A stretch of 22,572 nucleotides of DNA. Origin: an uncultured Akkermansia sp. (GTDB taxonomy: Bacteria > Verrucomicrobiota > Verrucomicrobiia > Verrucomicrobiales > Akkermansiaceae). The position numbers were made by a program, and so were the translations under genes. The notes under the pieces were generated by a model, which was not told where the DNA came from, made no database searches, and saw only the letters and a list, made by a program, of their open reading frames with translations. The DNA lies in contig CAJKMG010000028.1 of the NCBI GenBank assembly GCA_905200945.1, positions 1 through 22,572 of the forward strand, written 5' to 3'. Positions 16,024 to 22,572 of this stretch are shown here, in pieces; the stretch's first letter is position 1, and each line of letters opens with the position of its first letter.

Positions 16024-16030
16024 AGGAGGA
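16024..16030 (+). promoter_or_regulatory. Perfect Shine-Dalgarno-like AGGAGGA without a nearby start codon
   Basis: AGGAGGA stands in the rplK-rplA spacer but 34 bases before the rplA ATG, with no ATG, GTG or TTG at 5-10 bases. It may bind 30S subunits as a standby site, or have no role. Confidence 0.3.
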
Positions 16031-16064
16031 TTAAACCAATCCGAACGCACTGCCAAATACACAC

Positions 16065-16766
16065 ATGTCTACCAAACGCAGCAAGCGATATCAAGAAGCA
16101 GCCAAGCTTGTTACCCCTAACAAGAACTACAGCATCACGGAAGCCGTGGAAACCATGAAATCCTTCCCGGCACCGAAATTCGACCCGACTGTCACCGTCT
16201 CTTTCCACCTCACTGTGGACCCCCGCAAATCCGACCAGATGGTTCGCGGCAGCGTTTCCCTGCCTAACGGTACGGGTAAAAACGTCCGCGTCCTCGTCTT
16301 CGCCCAGGGCGATGCCGCCAAGGCCGCTCAGGAAGCTGGAGCCGAATTCGTGGGATTTGAAGACCTCATCAAGAAAGTCCAGAAAGGATTCGTTGACTTT
16401 GATACGGCCATTGCCACCCCCGACGCCATGACGGAGGTACGCAAGGTTGCCCGTGTGCTGGGTCCGCGCGGCCTGATGCCCAACCCGAAAACCGGCACTG
16501 TCACGGACGATACGGCCAAGGCTGTGAAGGAAGTGAAAGCCGGCCGCGTTGACTACAAAGTTGACAAGAACGCCAATATCTCCGCCGCTGTAGGCAAGCT
16601 GTCTTTCTCCAACGAAAGCATCGCCGAAAACATCGCTGCCCTGATTGATTCCGTCGTCAAGGCCCGCCCGGCTTCCGCCAAGGGCGCCTACATTGAATCC
16701 GTCACCGTTTCATGCGCCATGTGCCCCGGTCTGCCGGTTGACACCGCTTCCATCGCCAAACTGTAA
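16065..16766 (+). CDS. rplA: 50S ribosomal protein L1
   Basis: The L1-stalk protein that helps release deacylated tRNA from the E site; in E. coli it also represses its own L11-L1 operon mRNA. It has 233 residues (E. coli 234). Signatures include KRSKRYQEAAKLV at the N-terminus, VARVLGPRGLMPNPKTGTV and the C-terminal KGAYIESVTVSCAMCPGLPVD. The start is preceded by CAAATACACAC with no Shine-Dalgarno nearby. It is 51 bases after rplK and 21 bases before rplJ. Confidence 0.98.
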   Translation: MSTKRSKRYQEAAKLVTPNKNYSITEAVETMKSFPAPKFDPTVTVSFHLTVDPRKSDQMVRGSVSLPNGTGKNVRVLVFAQGDAAKAAQEAGAEFVGFEDLIKKVQKGFVDFDTAIATPDAMTEVRKVARVLGPRGLMPNPKTGTVTDDTAKAVKEVKAGRVDYKVDKNANISAAVGKLSFSNESIAENIAALIDSVVKARPASAKGAYIESVTVSCAMCPGLPVDTASIAKL

Positions 16767-16787
16767 CCCGAACCGATTTAGCACACC

Positions 16788-17291
16788 ATGAATCCTGACA
16801 AGCGTATCATCATTGACGACCTGACCGCTCGCGTCAACGCCTCCCCGTTCCTGATCGTCGTGGACTACACCTCGATCACCGTGCCTGAATTCACCAGCCT
16901 GCGTTCCGCCCTGGCCGCCTGCGGCGCTCAGTGCCACGTAGCCAAGAACAACTTCATGCGCACGGCTCTGACGGATGCCGGCCTCCCCGACATTGGGGAA
17001 CACCTCGTCGGCCAGACCGCTTTCGTAACCGGCGCATCCGACGTAGCAGGCGCCGCCAAAGCCATCAACACCTTTGCCAAGGCTTCCAAGAAAGCCGAAT
17101 ACAAGGTGGCGATACTGGACGGAGCCATTCTCTCCGCGGACGAAATCCGCGCCATCGGCGAACTGCCCCCCCGCGACCAGCTGCTTGCCAAACTCCTTGG
17201 CACCATCAACGCGGCCGGTTCCGCTCTTGCCCGAGTTATTCAGGCATATGTGGACAAAGAAAACGGCGGCAGCGAAGAACCCGCCGCCTAA
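16788..17291 (+). CDS. rplJ: 50S ribosomal protein L10
   Basis: Anchors L12 dimers to the ribosome, forming the stalk that recruits translation factors. It has 167 residues, with the family core FLIVVDYTSITVPEFTSLRSAL and HVAKNNFMRTAL, then a C-terminal helix (RVIQAYVDKE) where L12 dimers bind. It begins 21 bases after rplA, so there is no room for the long L10-binding leader found upstream of rplJ in E. coli and many other bacteria. The spacer after it is instead long and structured. Confidence 0.97.
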   Translation: MNPDKRIIIDDLTARVNASPFLIVVDYTSITVPEFTSLRSALAACGAQCHVAKNNFMRTALTDAGLPDIGEHLVGQTAFVTGASDVAGAAKAINTFAKASKKAEYKVAILDGAILSADEIRAIGELPPRDQLLAKLLGTINAAGSALARVIQAYVDKENGGSEEPAA

Positions 17292-17301
17292 TACCAACCC
17301 C

Positions 17302-17418
17302 TTGACCGGAAGGTCCGGTTGCACTCTAGCCAAATGTGTGAAAACCGGACCCGACTCTCCTACAGGTTCCTTGTCGGAACTCCGGCCGGAGAACTGAAAT
17401 GCCAAGTTGGCTCTTGGC
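17302..17418 (+). promoter_or_regulatory. Structured rplJ-rplL spacer with a series of hairpins
   Basis: Within the 158-base gap I see ACCGGA-AGG-TCCGGT (17305-17319), GTTCC-TTGTC-GGAAC (17366-17380), the 12-base palindrome CTCCGGCCGGAG (17380-17391) and GCCAAG-TTGGCT-CTTGGC (17401-17418). None is followed by a T-run, so a regulatory or processing role, possibly controlling L12 synthesis, is more likely than termination. No clear promoter is visible. Confidence 0.5.
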
Positions 17419-17449
17419 GCGACTCGAAACCAAACTAGAAAATAATACA

Positions 17450-17824
17450 ATGGCTGATATTAACAAAATCGCTGAAGAACTCGGCACCCTTACCATCCTG
17501 GAAGCTGCCGACCTCGTCAAGCTTCTGGAAGAAAAGTGGGGTGTTTCCGCCGCTGCTCCCGTAGCCGCCGCTGGCGCTGCCGCCGCTCCTGCCGAAGCTG
17601 AAGAAGAAAAGACCGAATTCAACGTCGTCCTGACGGAAGCCGGCGCCAATAAGATCGCCGTAATTAAGGCCGTCCGCGAAGTGAAGGCCGGTCTCGGCCT
17701 GGTGGACGCCAAGAAACTGGTTGAAGGCACTCCCGCCGTCATCCTGGAAGCCGTCTCCAAGGACGAAGCTAACGCCGCCAAGGCCAAGCTGGAAGAAGCC
17801 GGCGCCAAGGTGGACGTCAAGTAA
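17450..17824 (+). CDS. rplL: 50S ribosomal protein L7/L12
   Basis: The multi-copy stalk protein that binds and stimulates translational GTPases. It has 124 residues: an N-terminal dimerisation domain (1-33, IAEELGTLTILEAADLVKLL), an Ala-rich flexible hinge (about 34-52) and the globular factor-binding domain (EFNVVLTEAGANKIAVIKAVRE, GLGLVDAKKLVE). The ATG at 17450 is supported by the conserved MADINKIAEEL start; an in-frame extension back to 17399 would translate the structured spacer. The start context is AATAATACA, with no Shine-Dalgarno. Confidence 0.98.
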   Translation: MADINKIAEELGTLTILEAADLVKLLEEKWGVSAAAPVAAAGAAAAPAEAEEEKTEFNVVLTEAGANKIAVIKAVREVKAGLGLVDAKKLVEGTPAVILEAVSKDEANAAKAKLEEAGAKVDVK

Positions 17825-17838
17825 GCTTTTTACTTCCC

Positions 17839-17875
17839 GCGCAACAGGAGGAAAGCCGTTTTTCTCCTGTTGCGC
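17839..17875 (+). terminator. Very strong hairpin between rplL and rpoB, candidate attenuator
   Basis: GCGCAACAGGAGGAAAG (17839-17855) pairs with TTTTTCTCCTGTTGCGC (17859-17875) through 17 bp, two of them G-U, around a CCG loop. The outer 12 bp are perfect. The sequence after it (TTCCTCGTCTTC) is only a weak T-tract. E. coli has a partial terminator and an RNase III site in the same place, which adjusts RNA polymerase relative to ribosomal protein synthesis; an equivalent role here is inferred from position and structure. Confidence 0.7.
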
Positions 17876-17994
17876 TTCCTCGTCTTCACATCCCGCGTGA
17901 TCGACTAGAGGCTTTTTATCTCTCTTAAAACGCTTCCAGTCGGTTCCGTCCTCCAGGGAAAGGACCGCCCAGCCCAGCATCCGGGTTCTTCAGG

Positions 17995-20900
17995 ATGCAA
18001 ACCATAACATCTCCGCCACAGCAGCCCATGTCAAAGCGACTCTACTTCGGGAATATCAAGGAAGTCATCGAACCTCCGAACCTTATTGAGATTCAACTTC
18101 AATCATACTTCGATTTTCTACAACAGGACACGCCGGCCGCGGCCAGGAAAAACATCGGGTTACAAGGCGTTCTGAAGGAAATCTTTCCTATCAAGAGCTA
18201 TGACGAAAACATTGAGCTCGACTTCGTCTCCTACGACATTGAACAGCCGAAGATGAGCGATTACGAGGCCATCCGCGCGGGGGAAACCTACAGCGCCGCC
18301 CTTCAGGTCACTTTCAAGCTTAAATCCGACAACGAATCCAAGGAAGAAACGGTTTATATGGGGGAACTCCCCATGATGACCAACCGAGGCACCTTTGTCA
18401 TTAATGGCGCCGAACGCGTCATCGTGTCCCAGCTTCACCGTTCCCCAGGCATTTGCTTTGAAAGCGCCCAGCACCTGAATGGGAAACTGCTCCACTCTTT
18501 CCGCATCATCCCGGACCGGGGTTCCTGGCTGGAGGTCCAGTTTGACACCAACGACCTGCTCTACGTTTACCTTGACCGCCGCCGCCGCCGCCGCAAGTTC
18601 CTTGCGACGACGTTTATGCGCTACCTGGGTTTCAAAACGGACCGTGACATCGTCAGCCAGTTCTACAACATCCGCATGCTTCCCCTGAGTGAAGATATGA
18701 CGGAAGAGGATCTGCACAACCTCGTGGCTGTGGACACGATCAAAGACAAAGATCTGGTTCTTGCCAAGGCTTTCGAACAGCTCAACATGGGTGTGGTTCG
18801 CCAGCTCCTCCAGTTCGGCATCAAGAAAATCGACGTCATCGACCAGAGCGAAGACGACGTGCTGATCAAAACCCTGAAGAAAGATCCTGCTCACGACGAA
18901 GAATCCGCCCTCAAGGAAATCTACAAGCGCCTGCGCCCCGGAGATCCCGCTACGGCTGCTCAGGCCCGCACTCTGCTCAAAAGGCTTTTTGACGATCCCA
19001 AGAAATACGACCTCACCCGCGTGGGCCGCTACAAAATCAACCAGAAGCTCGGTCTGGATACCAGCCTGGACCAGCGCCTGATGACGGCGGAGGATTTCCT
19101 GGCTGCCCTTAAATACCTCCTGCGCCTCAAGAAGGGCGAAGGCATGGTGGACGATATCGACCACCTGGGCAGCCGCCGCGTACGCGCCGTGGGCGAACTC
19201 ATGGCCAACCAGTGCCGCGTAGGCCTCGCCCGTACCGAACGCCTGGTCAAGGAACGCATGACCCTCATTGACCAGAACATTGAAGGTGTCACGCCCAGCA
19301 AGCTCATCAACCCGAAGGCCCTCAGCGCCGTCGTGCGCGATTTCTTCGGCCGCTCCCAGCTCTCCCAATTCATGGACCAGATCAATCCCCTTGCGGAATT
19401 GACGCACAAGCGCCGTCTCTCCGCCCTGGGGCCCGGCGGTCTGAACCGTGACCGGGCCGGTTTCGAAGTCCGGGACGTGCATCCCTCCCACTACGGGCGC
19501 ATTTGCCCCATTGAAACGCCGGAAGGTCCCAACATCGGCCTGATCAACTCCATGTGTACCTACGCCCGCATCAATGAATTCGGTTTCATTGAAACGCCTT
19601 ACCGCAAGGTGGAAAACGGACGGGTCACCAATACCATCGAATACGTCACCGCCGATCAGGAAGAAGGCTATCTCATCGCCCAGGCCAACAACCCGCTGGA
19701 CGAACAGGGCAACTTCACGACCTCCCGCGTAACTGCCCGCGAAAAAGGCGAATTCATCGAAGTGGACCCGGCGGATGTGCATTACATGGACGTATCTCCC
19801 AAGCAGCTCGTTTCCATCGCCGCAGGCCTTATCCCCTTCCTGGAACATGACGACGCCAACCGCGCCCTGATGGGTTCCAACATGCAGCGCCAGGGCGTGC
19901 CTTTGATGGTGGCGGAATCTCCGTATGTGGGAACCGGCATTGAAGGCAAGTGCGCCAGGGACTCCCGTTCCGTCGTTCTGGCGGAAGCGGACGGCATCGT
20001 GGCCTCCGCCACGGCTGAAGTCATCATCACCACGAAAGACGGAGAGTTGCCCGTGCGCCCGGAAGTGTTCCTGTCCGATCCCGACAGTGTGCGCACGGAC
20101 CGCGACAATGGCGTTTATGTCTATCCCCTGCGCAAGTTCATGCGTTCCAATGCTGGCACCTGCATCAACCAGCGTCCGATCGTGCGCCGCGGCGACAAAA
20201 TCAAAACCGGCGATGTGCTGGCGGACGGCCCGAATACGGACCAGGGCGAACTGGCCCTCGGCCGCAATGTTCTGGTGGCCTATATGCCGTGGAACGGCTA
20301 CAACTTCGAAGACGCTATTGTCATCTCCGAAAAAACCGTGAAGGAAGACACCTTCACCTCCATCCACATCTCCGAGTTTGAAGTGCAGGCCCGTGATACC
20401 AAGCTGGGTCCGGAAGAAATTACCCGTGATATCCCGAACGCCGGTGACGAAGCACTGAAAAACCTGGACCATGACGGTGTTATCCGCATCGGTGCGGAAG
20501 TGAAACCCGGCGACATCCTCGTCGGCAAAATCACACCCAAATCGGAAACGGAACTGGCCCCGGAAGAACGCCTCCTTCGCGCCATTTTCGGTGAAAAGGC
20601 TGCGGAAGTGAAAGATACTTCCCTCCGTGTTCCCTCCGGCTGCACCGGCATTGTGATGGACGTGCGCATTTCTTCCACGGGCTCCGGCCACCACCGCGGC
20701 GATCTCGTCGTGGACAGTGCGGAGAAGAAAAAGCAGTTCAAGAAAATCAACGACGAACACAAAAAGAAGAAGGAGCAGCTCATTGACCAGTTGACCAAGA
20801 AGCTCTCCGACATTCTTCTGGGTGAAAAAATCCCGCTGGACGTCGTCAACGAACAGACCGGCGAAATTATCATCCCGGCCAACCGGAAAATCACCAAAAC

Positions 20901-22044
20901 CCTGTTGCGCAAGCTGGCTCTGGTTCACGACCACATCGAAATCGAACCCAGCCCGATCCGCAACAAGATTCTGGAAATCATCACCTCTTTTGAAGGCCGC
21001 TTTACGGAGCTGGATGACGAACGCGAACACAGGCTGGACCAGATGGAATCCGGAGACGAATCCGAACCCGGCGGACTGAAAGAAGTCAAAGTATACATCG
21101 CCGCCAAGCGCAAGCTCGGCGTGGGTGACAAGATGGCTGGTCGCCACGGTAACAAGGGTGTCGTCGCCAAAATCGTCCCGGAACAGGATATGCCCTTCCT
21201 CGCGGACGGCACTCCGGTGGACATCGTGCTGAACCCCCTGGGCGTGCCTTCCCGTATGAACATCGGCCAGATCATGGAAGTGCACCTCGGCTGGGCCGCC
21301 CGCGAACTGGGCCGCCAGCTCGCGGAAATGGTCGACAAGGGCACCGCCCTCCAGTCCGTGCGCGACGAAGTGAAGGACATCTTCGCTTCGCCGGAAATCG
21401 CCGCCGAAGTGGACGGGATGGACGACGAGGAATTCCGCAAGTCCGTCCTGAAGCTGCGCAACGGCATCATCACGTACACCCCGGTGTTCGACGGTGCCGA
21501 AGAATCGGAAATCTGGAACTGGCTGTCCCGCGCCGGCCTCGACGACGACGGCAAGTCCGTCCTCTATGACGGGCGCACAGGTGAGAAGCTGGAGAACCGC
21601 GTGACCACCGGCGTCATGTACTATCTCAAGCTGCACCACCTCGTGGACGACAAGATCCACGCCCGCTCCACCGGCCCGTACTCCCTGGTCACCCAGCAGC
21701 CGTTGGGCGGCAAGGCCCAGTTCGGCGGCCAGCGTCTCGGGGAAATGGAAGTGTGGGCCCTCGAAGCCTACGGCGCTTCCTACCTGTTGCAGGAATTCCT
21801 CACCGTCAAGTCGGACGACGTGACGGGACGCGTGAAGATGTACGAGAAGATCGTCAAGGGCGACAACTTCCTCGAAGCCGGGCTCCCCGAGTCCTTCAAC
21901 GTTCTGGTCAAGGAACTCATGTCCCTCGGCCTCAACGTCACCCTCCATCAGGAGGAAGGCAAGAAGAGGCCCAAGCGCGTCGGCTTCGCCGAAGAGGAAC
22001 ACCAGCAGTACCTGCAACAGCAACAGGACATGGCTGACGAATAG
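17995..22044 (+). CDS. rpoB: DNA-directed RNA polymerase beta subunit
   Basis: The catalytic beta subunit, 1349 residues from this start (E. coli 1342). The rifampicin-binding cluster begins SQLSQFMDQINPLAELTHK (from residue 454), and Asp461, His471 and Ser476 correspond to the main E. coli resistance positions 516, 526 and 531, all in sensitive form. Other signatures are HPSHYGRICPIETPEGPNIG, the GDKMAGRHGNKG motif of the active site and the C-terminal FGGQRLGEMEVWALEAYGA. A Lys/Glu-rich coiled-coil segment near 20720-20810 resembles the lineage-specific insertion region. The ATG at 17995 has AGG adjacent; an in-frame ATG at 18028 (MSKRLYFG) is an equal alternative. The first ~60 codons use TCA, CGA, CTA, TTA and AGG, codons nearly absent elsewhere. 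The 170-base leader contains the attenuator-like hairpin. Confidence 0.98.
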   Translation: MQTITSPPQQPMSKRLYFGNIKEVIEPPNLIEIQLQSYFDFLQQDTPAAARKNIGLQGVLKEIFPIKSYDENIELDFVSYDIEQPKMSDYEAIRAGETYSAALQVTFKLKSDNESKEETVYMGELPMMTNRGTFVINGAERVIVSQLHRSPGICFESAQHLNGKLLHSFRIIPDRGSWLEVQFDTNDLLYVYLDRRRRRRKFLATTFMRYLGFKTDRDIVSQFYNIRMLPLSEDMTEEDLHNLVAVDTIKDKDLVLAKAFEQLNMGVVRQLLQFGIKKIDVIDQSEDDVLIKTLKKDPAHDEESALKEIYKRLRPGDPATAAQARTLLKRLFDDPKKYDLTRVGRYKINQKLGLDTSLDQRLMTAEDFLAALKYLLRLKKGEGMVDDIDHLGSRRVRAVGELMANQCRVGLARTERLVKERMTLIDQNIEGVTPSKLINPKALSAVVRDFFGRSQLSQFMDQINPLAELTHKRRLSALGPGGLNRDRAGFEVRDVHPSHYGRICPIETPEGPNIGLINSMCTYARINEFGFIETPYRKVENGRVTNTIEYVTADQEEGYLIAQANNPLDEQGNFTTSRVTAREKGEFIEVDPADVHYMDVSPKQLVSIAAGLIPFLEHDDANRALMGSNMQRQGVPLMVAESPYVGTGIEGKCARDSRSVVLAEADGIVASATAEVIITTKDGELPVRPEVFLSDPDSVRTDRDNGVYVYPLRKFMRSNAGTCINQRPIVRRGDKIKTGDVLADGPNTDQGELALGRNVLVAYMPWNGYNFEDAIVISEKTVKEDTFTSIHISEFEVQARDTKLGPEEITRDIPNAGDEALKNLDHDGVIRIGAEVKPGDILVGKITPKSETELAPEERLLRAIFGEKAAEVKDTSLRVPSGCTGIVMDVRISSTGSGHHRGDLVVDSAEKKKQFKKINDEHKKKKEQLIDQLTKKLSDILLGEKIPLDVVNEQTGEIIIPANRKITKTLLRKLALVHDHIEIEPSPIRNKILEIITSFEGRFTELDDEREHRLDQMESGDESEPGGLKEVKVYIAAKRKLGVGDKMAGRHGNKGVVAKIVPEQDMPFLADGTPVDIVLNPLGVPSRMNIGQIMEVHLGWAARELGRQLAEMVDKGTALQSVRDEVKDIFASPEIAAEVDGMDDEEFRKSVLKLRNGIITYTPVFDGAEESEIWNWLSRAGLDDDGKSVLYDGRTGEKLENRVTTGVMYYLKLHHLVDDKIHARSTGPYSLVTQQPLGGKAQFGGQRLGEMEVWALEAYGASYLLQEFLTVKSDDVTGRVKMYEKIVKGDNFLEAGLPESFNVLVKELMSLGLNVTLHQEEGKKRPKRVGFAEEEHQQYLQQQQDMADE

Positions 22045-22052
22045 ATACCATC

Positions 22053-22091
22053 GCGGGGAAGGGCCCTCTTCAAAAGAAGGCCCTTCCCCGC
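22053..22091 (+). other. Large hairpin at the start of the rpoB-rpoC spacer
   Basis: GCGGGGAAGGGCC (22053-22065) and GGCCCTTCCCCGC (22079-22091) form a perfect 13-bp stem, extended by TCTT/AAGA beyond one C-A mismatch, with a CAA loop. It starts eight bases after the rpoB stop codon. No T-run follows (ACCCCTCCC), so it looks more like an RNA processing or stability element than an intrinsic terminator. Confidence 0.65.
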
Positions 22092-22196
22092 ACCCCTCCC
22101 CTTTCCCTCCTGAGGCTTTGTGCCGGGCCGGCCCCGGAACGGAAGAAGGAAGAAAGCGGAGGCCCTCCCAGTTAAGAGACCCTTCATTACGTCCAA

Positions 22197-22238
22197 CCCT
22201 CAAGACAGCGGTTTTGAGGGGATGGGGGTAGGGTTCGG
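22197..22238 (+). other. Second hairpin and G-rich tract before rpoC
   Basis: CCCTCAA (22197-22203) pairs with TTGAGGG (22214-22220). The right arm runs into G-tracts of four, five, three and two G (22218-22238), which might form a two-layer quadruplex competing with the hairpin. The quadruplex idea is speculative. Confidence 0.35.
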
Positions 22239-22288
22239 AGACGGAGGTTCTTTACGGACCGTTGCCTCTCCGGCGCCTGACCCGCAAA

Positions 22289-22294
22289 AGGGAG
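22289..22294 (+). promoter_or_regulatory. Ribosome binding site of rpoC
   Basis: AGGGAG lies nine bases before the rpoC ATG and contains the GGAG core variant GGGAG. It is the best-placed Shine-Dalgarno of any gene in the window and supports this start. Confidence 0.7.
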
Positions 22295-22303
22295 TACATA
22301 TAT

Positions 22304-22572
22304 ATGAGTCTTGACGATCTCTTCTCGGTTCGCAGCTCGGCCAACGCCAACGCGAGCCAAATCCGCAATCTGAAGGCGATTCAGATTTCCATCGCCTCGC
22401 CGGAGAACATCCGCGAATGGTCCTACGGCGAAGTCAAGAAGCCGGAGACCATCAACTACCGTACGTTCAAGCCCGAACGCGACGGCCTGTTCTGCGCGAA
22501 GATCTTCGGCCCGGTGAAGGACTACGAGTGCAACTGCGGCAAGTACAAACGCATGAAGCCCCGCGGCATCGT
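22304..22572 (+). CDS. rpoC: DNA-directed RNA polymerase beta' subunit, N-terminal fragment
   Basis: Only the first 89 codons are inside the window. The protein begins MSLDDLFSV and contains the conserved ISIASPENIREWSYGEVKKP and GLFCAKIFGPVKDYECNCG, with Cys71 and Cys73 as the first ligands of the N-terminal zinc domain. Together with RpoB it forms the RNA polymerase catalytic centre. It is separated from rpoB by 259 bases of structured spacer, longer than the usual gap (77 bases in E. coli). This stretch uses TCG and GAG more often than the upstream genes. Confidence 0.97.
   Translation, partial: MSLDDLFSVRSSANANASQIRNLKAIQISIASPENIREWSYGEVKKPETINYRTFKPERDGLFCAKIFGPVKDYECNCGKYKRMKPRGI

Noticed and set aside
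18160..22203. A 1347-codon open frame on the minus strand covering almost all of rpoB
   Set aside because: It is codon-aligned with rpoB and stays open only because rpoB lacks TTA, CTA and TCA codons. Its predicted protein is a His/Val/Phe-rich shadow with no recognisable domain.
22120..22314. A 64-codon frame in the rpoB-rpoC spacer
   Set aside because: It begins with GTG, has low-complexity content, overlaps the rpoC start in another frame and lacks a ribosome binding site. The spacer is better explained as structured RNA.

Overview
The window is core-genome DNA from a Gram-negative bacterium, most likely a verrucomicrobium close to Akkermansia. That assignment comes from recognising the EF-Tu, RpoB and BamA protein sequences and the gene order from memory; no search was run. 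Supporting traits are an outer-membrane assembly protein (BamA), a medium-to-high GC content, near-absence of Shine-Dalgarno sequences before most genes, and strong avoidance of TTA, CTA and TCA codons. There is no sign of a mobile element, prophage, CRISPR array or defence island.

Layout. Positions 1-1781 hold the C-terminal part of a heavy-metal-type RND efflux pump, closed by a strong intrinsic terminator and followed by a TetR-type repressor (1914-2540). Next is a leftward block: a small glycine-zipper lipoprotein (2630-2902), a membrane-anchored TPR protein (3159-3896), metF (3949-4884), a membrane-anchored coiled-coil protein of unknown function (4921-5667) and bamA (5701-8124). The last four are closely spaced and look like one operon transcribed from bamA to the TPR gene. 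A divergent control region (8125-8383) separates bamA from the rightward protein quality-control genes tig, clpP, clpX and tsaD (8384-12980). tig has its own terminator, while clpP-clpX-tsaD are closely packed.

From about 13046 to the end lies the classical information-processing locus: a consensus-like promoter, tRNA-Thr(GGT), tuf, tRNA-Trp(CCA), secE, nusG, rplK, rplA, rplJ, rplL, rpoB and the start of rpoC, all rightward. These genes supply EF-Tu, a translocon subunit, a transcription elongation factor, the L11/L1/L10/L12 ribosomal proteins and the two large RNA polymerase subunits.

I found no new enzymatic system. The most interesting material is non-coding. The tuf-to-rpoC operon carries strong hairpins in four of its spacers: after tuf, between rplJ and rplL, between rplL and rpoB, and between rpoB and rpoC. 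The usual place for an L10 leader, upstream of rplJ, is only 20 bases long. The membrane-anchored coiled-coil protein encoded just downstream of bamA is the best uncharacterised protein candidate.
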